Source: JBEBVQ01 sp964527735 (GTDB lineage Bacteria; Bacteroidota; Bacteroidia; Chitinophagales; Chitinophagaceae). Taken from it: a DNA stretch of 64,000 nucleotides. Positions 35,479-42,510 of the stretch are shown here, one piece after another (within the stretch, counting starts at the first letter, position 1; each line of letters starts with the position of its first letter). Below the pieces are notes generated by a model, which was not told where the DNA came from, did not search any database, and worked only from the letters and a program-made list of their open reading frames with translations. The stretch spans positions 186,001 through 250,000 of the forward strand of contig CAZGPG010000001.1 in assembly GCA_964527735.1 (NCBI GenBank), in the 5' to 3' direction. Made by a program: the position numbers and the translations under genes.

Positions 35479-36693
35479 ATGAGTTTATCCGGTAAAAAAA
35501 TAATCCTGGCCGTCACCGGCAGTATCGCTGCCTATAAAACGCCGCACCTCGTAAGGTTGCTGGTAAAAGCCGGCGCCGAAGTGCGTGTGCTGATGACACC
35601 TGTTGCCGAAGCGTTCGTCAGCCCGCTGGCGCTTTCGACCGTGTCTAAGCATCCCGTTTACCGCAGCGTCATTGACGGTGCATCGTGGAATAACCATGTC
35701 GAAGCCGGTCTCTGGGCGGATCTGATGCTGATTGCCCCGTGCAGCGCCAATACACTGGCGAAGCTGGCCAATGGTTTTTGTGATACGATCGTCAATGCCG
35801 TTTACCTTTCGGCCCGGTGCCCGGTGTTCATTGCCCCGGCGATGGATGAAGATATGTGGCATCACCCTTCCACACAAGGGAATATAAAACAGGTAAAGAC
35901 TTATGGCAACCATATCATCCCCGTTGTCCATGGCGAGCTGGCAAGCGGCCTTGTGGGAGAGGGGAGAATGGCTGAGCCGGAGGAGATACTGCAATTTATC
36001 AGATATTTTTTCGATAGGGATAAGCCACTTGCCGGTAAGAAAGCGCTGGTGACAGCCGGGCCTACCTACGAACGGATAGACCCTGTCCGCTTTATCGGAA
36101 ATTTTTCTACCGGTAAAATGGGCATTGCCCTTGCCGAAAGCCTTGCCGCGAAGGGCGCTTCCGTCACACTCGTGTTGGGACCGACGCACCTCGAAGCGGC
36201 ACACGCCGATGTTGATACCATACGAGTAGAATCGGCGCAGGAAATGTATGACCGGTGCGTGGATATATTCTCCGGAATGGATATCACTATTATGGCAGCG
36301 GCGGTTGCTGACTACCGGCCGGAAACAGTGGCCGGAAGCAAAATAAAAAAGCAGTCGGATGCGTTATCTATATCATTGACGAAGACGCCTGATATCCTGG
36401 CAACGCTGGGCAGCATGAAGCAGGACACGCAGATACTGGCCGGCTTTGCACTGGAGACGGACGGTGAGCTTGAATACGCCCGCCGGAAACTGAAGGAAAA
36501 GAATGCCGATCTGATCGTGCTCAATTCCCTGCGTGATGAAGGCGCCGGCTTCGGCTTCGATACCAACAAGGTGACAGTGCTTGGCCGGACAGGTACCGTA
36601 CAGGCGTATCCGCTGCTCGGAAAGCAGGAAGTGGCGGAGATCATTGTAAAACATATTCTTGAATTGCAGCAGCATGTACAGGAAGCATTATAG
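35479..36693 (+). CDS. coaBC: Bifunctional CoaBC (phosphopantothenoylcysteine synthetase/decarboxylase)
   Basis: 404 residues from the ATG at 35479 (MSLSGKKIILAVTGSIAAYK). The enzyme joins cysteine to 4'-phosphopantothenate and decarboxylates the product for coenzyme A. The flavin-binding CoaC half shows GSIAAYKTPHLVRLL, the active-site His in NHVEAGLWADL and the PAMDEDMW clamp. The CoaB half shows VTAGPTYERIDPVRFIGNFS. The segment that carries the catalytic Cys in E. coli (ACGD) reads LASGL here, with Ser at 156. The stop region overlaps the next gene's start by 20 bp. Confidence 0.93.
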   Translation: MSLSGKKIILAVTGSIAAYKTPHLVRLLVKAGAEVRVLMTPVAEAFVSPLALSTVSKHPVYRSVIDGASWNNHVEAGLWADLMLIAPCSANTLAKLANGFCDTIVNAVYLSARCPVFIAPAMDEDMWHHPSTQGNIKQVKTYGNHIIPVVHGELASGLVGEGRMAEPEEILQFIRYFFDRDKPLAGKKALVTAGPTYERIDPVRFIGNFSTGKMGIALAESLAAKGASVTLVLGPTHLEAAHADVDTIRVESAQEMYDRCVDIFSGMDITIMAAAVADYRPETVAGSKIKKQSDALSISLTKTPDILATLGSMKQDTQILAGFALETDGELEYARRKLKEKNADLIVLNSLRDEGAGFGFDTNKVTVLGRTGTVQAYPLLGKQEVAEIIVKHILELQQHVQEAL

Positions 36694-37603
36694 ACTGGTT
36701 ATATTCTTTTGGCTGGCATTGTCTGTGCCCGCGATGGCACAGGAGCTGAACTGTAAGGTGAAGGTGATGCACGAAAAGATCCTGAATACCGATCCTGAAG
36801 TGTTCCGGACAATGGAGCGGTCGATCACCGAGTTTATGAACAACCGGAAGTGGACGACTGATGCATTTCAGCCGGAGGAAAGAATCGACTGCAATATCCT
36901 GATCAATCTCACGGGCAAGCACGGTGGCAGCGATGATGGTTATACCGCTACGATCAATATCCAGGCGTCACGGCCGGTATTTAATACCAGCTACACCTCT
37001 CCGCTGGTCAACTTTATTGACCGTGATCTGGTGTTCCGTTATTCGCAGTTCAACCCGTTGCAGTTTGACGATAACCGTGTGAGCGGCGCTAATCCGATGG
37101 AAGCCAACCTGACCGCTGTGCTGGCGTATTATGCTTATCTTGTCATTGCGCTTGACTACAGCAGCTTTGCCCCGAACGGCGGTATGGCTTATTTCAAGAA
37201 AGCGCAGCATATCGTGAATAATGCGCCGGAAGAAGGCAAGAGTATCCCCGGATGGCAGGCGTTCGACAGCCGTACGAACCGTTACTGGCTGACGGACCAG
37301 ATCATGGGCCCCCGGTTTGCCGCGTTCCATACTTTCTGGTACATCATGCACCGGGAGGGTCTTGACAATATGCTGAGCAAGCCGGCTGAATCCCGCCAGG
37401 CGATACTGGAAGGTATCTCGATCCTTCAGCAATTGCATAAGGACAATCCCGGCTCCATTCTGCTACAATTCTTTTTTAATGCCAAAAGCGATGAATTTCT
37501 GCGGATACTTGCACAGCTGCCCAAAGAAGAACGCGCACCTTTTGTGACGATGCTGGCACAGACGGATGTGGCCAATGCTTCCCGCTATAACACGCTTAAA
37601 TAA
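36674..37603 (+). CDS. porD: DUF4835 / PorD-like T9SS-associated protein
   Basis: 309 residues from the ATG at 36674, with a signal peptide (MYRKHYRLVIFFWLALS, AMAQ). QELNCKVKVMHEKIL, RSITEFMNNRKWTTDAFQPEE split across that region, and NLTAVLAYYAYLVIALDYSS are features of the DUF4835 family, named PorD after the Porphyromonas gene needed for T9SS function. It overlaps coaBC by 20 bp, an arrangement often seen in Bacteroidota, so it is co-transcribed with a CoA-synthesis gene. It fits the T9SS-dependent surface proteins found here. Confidence 0.85.
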   Translation: MYRKHYRLVIFFWLALSVPAMAQELNCKVKVMHEKILNTDPEVFRTMERSITEFMNNRKWTTDAFQPEERIDCNILINLTGKHGGSDDGYTATINIQASRPVFNTSYTSPLVNFIDRDLVFRYSQFNPLQFDDNRVSGANPMEANLTAVLAYYAYLVIALDYSSFAPNGGMAYFKKAQHIVNNAPEEGKSIPGWQAFDSRTNRYWLTDQIMGPRFAAFHTFWYIMHREGLDNMLSKPAESRQAILEGISILQQLHKDNPGSILLQFFFNAKSDEFLRILAQLPKEERAPFVTMLAQTDVANASRYNTLK

Positions 37604-37608
37604 GAACC

Positions 37609-37974
37609 ATGTCTGCCAGATATTTGTTGCTGATCATTTCAGCTTTGCTGCTGGGGGGGGGCTGCACCCGGGATACTATGAAACAGGCAGCGCCACCCGT
37701 ATCTCCGGAAGTGATGGAGCGTTTATTGTTTGATCTGCAGGTTGCGGATGTGTATAGTACTATGGTGCAGCCGGACAGTCTGCCGCCTGTGAATGTGAAG
37801 AACAAGGATTCGCTCGCTGTTTTTTACCAGGAGGTATTATCGCATTACGAAATGACGGAAGAGGAGCTGATAGCGGCCATGAAGTGGTACGAGGAGCACC
37901 CTTCAGAGCTGGAAGCCATATACAGCCGGATACAGGCTCATCTTACGGAGCTGGGTGGCCTGTATAAGGAATGA
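37609..37974 (+). CDS. DUF4296 lipoprotein
   Basis: 121 residues. A lipoprotein signal (LLLIISALLLGGGC, lipidated Cys at 19) is followed by a helical DUF4296 domain: SPEVMERLLFDLQVADVYST and YEMTEEELIAAMKWYEEHP. The Gly-Gly-Gly codons of the lipobox lie in a run of nine G bases (37653-37661), a possible slippage site that would break the frame at the signal peptide. It lies 5 bp after porD. Function is unknown; the family often lies near PorD or CoaBC. Confidence 0.83.
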   Translation: MSARYLLLIISALLLGGGCTRDTMKQAAPPVSPEVMERLLFDLQVADVYSTMVQPDSLPPVNVKNKDSLAVFYQEVLSHYEMTEEELIAAMKWYEEHPSELEAIYSRIQAHLTELGGLYKE

Positions 37975-38073
37975 CATTCCGGCCGGATGCTTTATTTTTC
38001 ATTAAATAGAGATCGGAAAGAGTATTAAAAATCCCTGCCCGTGCGTTCAGGATAAAACTTCTACCTTCGTAAG

Positions 38074-38958
38074 ATGTCTCTGGGTGCGGATCAAAAAAAT
38101 ATGAAAGGTAAGCGGGCGCTGATCACGGGCGCTACATCCGGTATCGGCAGAATAGCCGCACTGGACCTGGCGCGCCGGGGCGCACAAGTGATCGTGCACG
38201 GGAGAAACCCTGAAAAGACAGCACGTACAAGAGACGAGATTGTACAAAGCACAGGCAATGATACGACTGATATACTGATTGGTGATCTTTCCCGGAAAGA
38301 GGATATCCTGCAAATGGCCGGTACATTGCTCAGCCGTTATCCTTCGCTCGACATATTGATCAACAATGCAGGCGGCGTGATGAGCAAAGCAAGAACCGTA
38401 AATGCAGAAGGGTGGGAAACGACCATTGCCCTGAATCTCCTGGCTCCTTTTATGCTCACCGCTCTGCTTTATCCTGCTCTCCGGGTCAATCCCGGAAGCC
38501 GTATCATCAATACCGCTTCAGCGGCACACCGTACCGCACGGGCAGACCTGAACAATTTCATGTACGAAAAGCACTATAATGCCATGACTGCTTATGGTGA
38601 TGCCAAGCTCTATCTGATCCTGCTGGGTCAGGAGTTTACACGCCGGCAGGAAGCACAAACCGGCCACAAGCCGGTGATGAACGCAGTGCATCCCGGTGTT
38701 GTGGCAACGCGATTTGCTACAGAAAGTGATTCGGCGTATCATTTCTTTTTCAAATTGTTCAGACCCTTCCTTATTACACCCGAAAAAGGCGCCGATACGA
38801 TCTTGTACCTGGCAACCCATCCCGAAGGGGCGTTGCCGGGCGGCCACTATTTTTTCAAGCGCAAAAAGAGGAAAGTGTACATCCCACGCAATCAGCAGGA
38901 TCTGGCTGGTCGCGTATGGCAGTTGTGTGAGCGATATACGGGCGTTTCTTTCCTGTAA
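38074..38958 (+). CDS. Short-chain dehydrogenase/reductase
   Basis: 294 residues. The Rossmann motif is ALITGATSGIGRIAALDLAR, followed by NNAGG and the catalytic YGDAK (Y-x-x-x-K) after NTASAAHRT. The C-terminal part with LATHPEGALPGGHYFFKRKK resembles the retinol-dehydrogenase/WWOX-like SDR branch. It oxidises or reduces an unknown hydroxyl or carbonyl substrate with NAD(P). A TACCTTCG string at 38062-38069, 5 bp before the ATG, resembles a -7 box, so the transcript may be nearly leaderless or an ATG further in (38101) may be used. Confidence 0.88.
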   Translation: MSLGADQKNMKGKRALITGATSGIGRIAALDLARRGAQVIVHGRNPEKTARTRDEIVQSTGNDTTDILIGDLSRKEDILQMAGTLLSRYPSLDILINNAGGVMSKARTVNAEGWETTIALNLLAPFMLTALLYPALRVNPGSRIINTASAAHRTARADLNNFMYEKHYNAMTAYGDAKLYLILLGQEFTRRQEAQTGHKPVMNAVHPGVVATRFATESDSAYHFFFKLFRPFLITPEKGADTILYLATHPEGALPGGHYFFKRKKRKVYIPRNQQDLAGRVWQLCERYTGVSFL

Positions 38959-39067
38959 AGCCAAGTCGTTAATTGTTCCTGTTACCGGATGATTGTCAAA
39001 ACCGAACCAGATATATTCTTCTGCTACCAAAAATATTTTGGCCGGCTTGAGATTATTTGATATTATT

Positions 39068-39100
39068 AGTGTCAAATAATTGACACTGAGAGTGTCAATT
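39068..39100. promoter_or_regulatory. Triple half-site operator-like element
   Basis: Three alternating half-sites: AGTGTCAA (39068-39075), TTGACACT (39080-39087) and AGTGTCAA (39091-39098). The second and third form a 10-bp perfect inverted repeat with a 3-nt centre; the first and second form an 8-bp one with a 4-nt centre. The element lies 43 bp before the exonuclease-fusion ATG and looks like adjacent repressor sites or two mutually exclusive hairpins. Confidence 0.6.
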
Positions 39101-39142
39101 TTAAGAATCAGCACTTTTTTCTATCGACTTTGCATTTGTTGT

Positions 39143-40636
39143 ATGAGCAGACGTGAACCGGAACCGACATACGCCGTTGTGGATATTGAAACCACCGGGG
39201 GCAACGCGACGCACAGCCGCATCACTGAGATTGCAGTCCTGATCCATAATGGCAGGGAGGTTATTGAACGTTATGAAACACTGGTGAACCCGGAAAAGGA
39301 CATTCCGTTACCCATTTTTGCCCTAACGGGTATAAATAATGAGATGGTGCGACACGCTCCTGTGTTTGCCGATATTGCGGAACGGGTATTTGAATTGCTC
39401 AACGGACGGGTATTTGTGGCGCATAATGTGAACTTCGATTATTCCTTTGTACGCCACCAACTGGAAGAAGCCGGATACAAATGGACTGCCCGGAAGCTGT
39501 GCACCGTCCGCATGAGCCGTAAGATAAAACCGGGGCTGCGGTCTTATAGCCTGGGTCACCTGTGCAACGCTCTGGGGATTGAGATACAAAACCGTCACCG
39601 GGCGGGCGGAGATGCAGATGCCACAGCCGTGCTGCTGAGCAAACTGCTGGCGTGGGATATGGAAGGCGTTGCTGCAGAGATGCTCAAAAGGACATCCAAA
39701 GATCAGCGGCTGCCACCCAACCTGCCACCGGAAGATTTTGACGCATTGCCACCATGCCCCGGTGTATATTATTTTCGTGACCGGGCAGGCAAGGTTATTT
39801 ATGTAGGGAAAGCGGTGAACCTGAAGAAGCGTGTAGCCACGCATTTTACCGGGCATACGATCAGTCCGCAGCGACAGCATTTTCTCCGTGAGATATGTGC
39901 TATCTCTTTTGAAATTTGCGCCACCGAACTGATGGCGCTACTACTGGAATGCATCGAGATCAAGCGGCTGTGGCCGGCCTACAACCGTGCGTTAAAACGC
40001 TTCGAGGCTCAATTCGGTTTACTGCTGTACGAAGACCAGACAGGTTATAAAAGACTGGCTGTGGGTAAGCTCAGAAAGCTACAGCCGTGCCTGCAGGCAT
40101 TTTACCTGCCAATGGATGCCGTCCGCCAGCTCAATATGCTGATCGAAGACTTCAGATTGGCGCCGGAGCTTTGCTATTTCGGGTTTGAAACGGCTGAAAA
40201 ACCAGCGGGCAACAACCGTTCTGCTGAAAGCCTGCCTCCTCCTGATACATACAATATCCGTGTGGAAGAGGCCATCCATCACTTGAGTGAAAACCGGCCC
40301 AGCTTTGCTATCATGGATAAAGGACGGGACAGCGGGGAAAGGAGCTGCATCTGGGTGGAGCAGGGACATTTGTATGCCATGGGATATATCTCCGATACCA
40401 CTGACCTGAATACGCCGGAAGATATCAGGGACAGTCTCACCCGGTATTCCGGCAACCATTACATGATGCAATTGATCGAGTCCTATGCAGGAAAATATCC
40501 GGGCAAGGTGCGGCGTTTTTCACCGGGACAGTGGGAAGTAGTGTGGCAGGGCAGAAATGAGATAATACGGAAAGGGGCGATTGGTTCGACCGGTCTTCGA
40601 TCCAAAGAAAAAGCCGATCTCGAAGATCGGCTGTAA
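39143..40636 (+). CDS. DEDDh exonuclease / GIY-YIG nuclease fusion
   Basis: 497 residues from the ATG at 39143. The N-terminal half is a DnaQ-type 3'-5' exonuclease: AVVDIETTGG (D and E), AHNVNFDYSFV (D) and HRAGGDADATA (H, D). From about 205 a GIY-YIG domain follows: GVYYFRDRAGKVIYVGKAVN, KKRVATHF (catalytic Arg) and LLLECIEIKRLWPAYN (catalytic Glu). The combination equals the PolC-epsilon/UvrC-like (Cho-type) fusions known in other phyla and suggests incision plus resection in DNA repair; this is inferred. Its last codons also encode a tRNA terminator on the opposite strand. Confidence 0.9.
   Translation: MSRREPEPTYAVVDIETTGGNATHSRITEIAVLIHNGREVIERYETLVNPEKDIPLPIFALTGINNEMVRHAPVFADIAERVFELLNGRVFVAHNVNFDYSFVRHQLEEAGYKWTARKLCTVRMSRKIKPGLRSYSLGHLCNALGIEIQNRHRAGGDADATAVLLSKLLAWDMEGVAAEMLKRTSKDQRLPPNLPPEDFDALPPCPGVYYFRDRAGKVIYVGKAVNLKKRVATHFTGHTISPQRQHFLREICAISFEICATELMALLLECIEIKRLWPAYNRALKRFEAQFGLLLYEDQTGYKRLAVGKLRKLQPCLQAFYLPMDAVRQLNMLIEDFRLAPELCYFGFETAEKPAGNNRSAESLPPPDTYNIRVEEAIHHLSENRPSFAIMDKGRDSGERSCIWVEQGHLYAMGYISDTTDLNTPEDIRDSLTRYSGNHYMMQLIESYAGKYPGKVRRFSPGQWEVVWQGRNEIIRKGAIGSTGLRSKEKADLEDRL
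40608..40632 (-). terminator. tRNA-Leu terminator inside the convergent coding sequence
   Basis: AGCCGATCT and AGATCGGCT form a perfect 9-bp stem with a 3-nt loop. Read on the minus strand it begins 8 nt after the tRNA-Leu 3' end and is followed by TTTTCTTT. The same bases encode the last residues (ADLEDRL) of the exonuclease fusion on the plus strand. Confidence 0.8.
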
Positions 40637-40640
40637 CCTG

Positions 40641-40726
40641 TGCCCCAGACGGGAATCGAACCCGTACTTACATTGCTGTAAACGGGATTTTAAGTCCCGC
40701 GCGTCTACCAGTTCCGCCACCAGGGC
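40641..40726 (-). tRNA. tRNA-Leu (UAA)
   Basis: 86 nt. Acceptor stem GCCCTGG pairs with CTGGGGC, discriminator A. The anticodon loop CTTAAAA gives UAA, the variable arm is long (class II) and GGTTCGATTCC is the T arm. No CCA is encoded. It lies 60 bp downstream of tRNA-Gly on the same strand, beyond a terminator, so it may have its own weak promoter (TTTG-N19-TTATTG) or depend on read-through. Confidence 0.97.
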
Positions 40727-40744
40727 AGTGGCAATAAGTGTACA

Positions 40745-40780
40745 AACAAAAAATTCCAAACCCCTCGGGGTCTGGAATTT
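40745..40780 (-). terminator. Terminator between tRNA-Gly and tRNA-Leu
   Basis: The 30-nt inverted repeat at 40751-40780 (AAATTCCA outer arm, CCCC/GGGG inner arm, one mismatch) is followed on the minus strand by TTTTTTGTTTG. It starts 7 nt after the tRNA-Gly 3' end. Confidence 0.8.
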
Positions 40781-40786
40781 ATTCAG

Positions 40787-40859
40787 AGCGGAAGACGAGA
40801 CTCGAACCCGCGACCCTCACCTTGGCAAGGTGATGCTCTACCAACTGAGCTACTTCCGC
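40787..40859 (-). tRNA. tRNA-Gly (GCC)
   Basis: 73 nt. Acceptor GCGGAAG pairs with CTTCCGC, discriminator T(U). D arm AGCTCAGTTGGTAGAGC, anticodon loop TTGCCAA (GCC) and T arm GGTTCGAGTC are all present. No CCA is encoded. Confidence 0.98.
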
Positions 40860-40895
40860 ATTAATGATTAAGACCTTGTTTCCCTTTCGGGAGTG

Positions 40896-40926
40896 CAAAG
40901 ATAGCGCTCCTTTATAAATTTGCAAA
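40896..40926 (-). promoter_or_regulatory. Consensus promoter of tRNA-Gly
   Basis: On the minus strand TTTG (40926-40923), exactly 19 bp, then TATCTTTG (40903-40896), matching the Bacteroidota consensus. Transcription would begin near 40890, about 30 nt before the mature 5' end. Confidence 0.85.
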
Positions 40927-40952
40927 CTTGTTTCCCATTTTTTTCCGGCAAC

Positions 40953-40966
40953 CTCAATCCTCACCC
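40953..40966. repeat. Two heptamers at a gene end
   Basis: TCAATCC followed by TCACCCC immediately beyond the stop of the gene at 40967-41593. The first unit is identical to units in the array at 52857-52877, also at a gene's 3' end. Confidence 0.5.
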
Positions 40967-41593
40967 CTATTGTGCATCATCCCATTCATGCTCCTGAAGC
41001 ATGCGTTGCCACTCCGAACCCAGCACTAGCGTATCGCCTATGTAGAGCTTCATCATACGCACGATCTCCTCGGCATGCCAGCTATAAATAAACCGGCCGA
41101 ACCGTACGGGACAGTTGTGATAGGTAAAATACAGGCTTCCGTCGCGGTGCAGGTTCTGGATGAAATGCTCGTTCGTTTCGAAACCGAAATAGTCGAAATA
41201 ATGCCCCTTGAGCGGATGATCCGTTTTCTTATCCTTACCCAGGTAGTGCAATTGCCCCATATGCTGCCATTGGTAATGCTGCACTTTGCGGCTCACCAGG
41301 CTTTTGCGGATGAGCGTGAGCTGTGTAGGGGTGAGGATTAACTGTTCCTTCATCGTAATGCGCGACAGCAAACGAAATATTGCCAGTACACACAACACAC
41401 CGGCGCAGGCTATTGTAAGTCCGTGCAGCCAGATACGCTGCACCGGGAAGACCTGTGCCAGAAATATGGCCGCCAGCCCCACCGTGAAAGAAAACTCCAG
41501 CCAGAAAAATATCCTGAGCCGCTTATCTGTACGATTACCCAGGTCGATACGCAGATGATCCCGGCCCCAGTGATATGTTATTGCTGCATTCAT
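40967..41593 (-). CDS. Hypothetical two-TM membrane protein
   Basis: 208 residues; I do not recognise a named family. Two hydrophobic segments at about 29-46 and 56-73 form a membrane hairpin. Before it lies a short domain (MNAAITYHWGRDHLRIDLG) and after it a beta-rich cytoplasmic domain (ILTPTQLTLIRKSLVSRKVQ and onward) that looks like a PH-type or YcxB-like domain. YcxB-like proteins of similar size exist, so that is one option. It lies 18 bp downstream of lipB on the same strand. Confidence 0.7.
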   Translation of the reverse strand: MNAAITYHWGRDHLRIDLGNRTDKRLRIFFWLEFSFTVGLAAIFLAQVFPVQRIWLHGLTIACAGVLCVLAIFRLLSRITMKEQLILTPTQLTLIRKSLVSRKVQHYQWQHMGQLHYLGKDKKTDHPLKGHYFDYFGFETNEHFIQNLHRDGSLYFTYHNCPVRFGRFIYSWHAEEIVRMMKLYIGDTLVLGSEWQRMLQEHEWDDAQ

Positions 41594-41611
41594 CGATGTC
41601 TTTCCCCTCTA

Positions 41612-42367
41612 CTATAAAAGTAAGGATTCCGATGCACCCTGCATAATCTTTTCATCCTGCAGAACGACTTTAAAAACATCTTCAAAATCTTCTCTTAAAA
41701 ATTGTTCTGCTTCTGCCTCGTCAACTGCCCGTCCCAGTTCCTGCTGCAGGGACGTTACACCTTTGTCGCTGATACCACAGGGTACGATGTATCCAAAATA
41801 CTGCAGGTCTGTATTGATATTCAGCGCAAATCCGTGTATGGTCACCCACCGGCTGCATTTCACCCCCATGGCACAGATTTTCCGTGCCCGGGGCGTTGCG
41901 ACGTCTATCCATACACCCGTTGCACCCGGCAGGCGTTCGCCCCGGATATTGTAGCGTGCTAATGTGCGTATGATTACTTCTTCGAGCGACCGCATGTAAC
42001 GGCCAAGATCCGTAAAAAAGCACTCCAGGTCGAGGATCGGGTAGCCCACGATCTGGCCGGGACCATGGTAAGTAATATCGCCGCCTCGGTTTGTTTTGTA
42101 GAAAGATACGCCCAGCTCACGGAGCCGCGTATCATTTAGCAGCAGATGCTCTATGTGCCCGCTCTTGCCAAGCGTGTAGACATGCGGATGCCGGCAGAAA
42201 AGCAGGTGATGTCTGGTGTCCGCATCTGCCGCCTCGGAGTGTTCCCGGGTATTGTATCTCGATGCCTTTATTTGCAGGTTGCTCTGCAGCAGTTGCTCCT
42301 GCAACTCCCACGCGTTTCCGTATTCGATATTCCCGAGATGACGATAATGTACGACCTGCTGCTCCAT
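41612..42367 (-). CDS. lipB: Octanoyltransferase
   Basis: 251 residues. LipB moves octanoate from acyl carrier protein to lipoyl-domain lysines, the first step of lipoate synthesis. HPHVYTLGKSGHIEHLLL, RGGDITYHGPGQIVGYPILD, GVWID and HGFALNINTDL are present, with the acyl-thioester nucleophile C197 in PCGISDKGVTSL and the partner Lys201. It is slightly longer than the E. coli enzyme (213). lipA is not in the window. Confidence 0.95.
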   Translation of the reverse strand: MEQQVVHYRHLGNIEYGNAWELQEQLLQSNLQIKASRYNTREHSEAADADTRHHLLFCRHPHVYTLGKSGHIEHLLLNDTRLRELGVSFYKTNRGGDITYHGPGQIVGYPILDLECFFTDLGRYMRSLEEVIIRTLARYNIRGERLPGATGVWIDVATPRARKICAMGVKCSRWVTIHGFALNINTDLQYFGYIVPCGISDKGVTSLQQELGRAVDEAEAEQFLREDFEDVFKVVLQDEKIMQGASESLLL

Positions 42368-42425
42368 ACAGCCTGCAAGTTACGAATTGCAAAAATAACA
42401 CCCCGGGGCACGATAATTAGTTAGT

Positions 42426-42453
42426 CATCGTTCATCATTCATAACTCATCATT
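42426..42453. repeat. Heptamer array upstream of the Tsp-type protease gene
   Basis: Four 7-bp units starting with CAT, two of them CATCATT, with partial units on both flanks (TCAT recurs every 7 bp from 42418). It lies in the lipB-protease divergent spacer, ending 32 bp before the -7 element. Confidence 0.65.
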
Positions 42454-42484
42454 CTGATTAGCGTTTTATTAACAGCAAAACAGC

Positions 42485-42492
42485 TACATTTG
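42485..42492 (+). promoter_or_regulatory. -7 element of the Tsp-type protease gene
   Basis: TACATTTG matches TAnnTTTG and lies 18 bp before the ATG at 42511. The -33 region is weak (a TTTT at 42464-42467, spacing 17). Confidence 0.5.
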
Positions 42493-42510
42493 TTATCATA
42501 TTTATATTTA

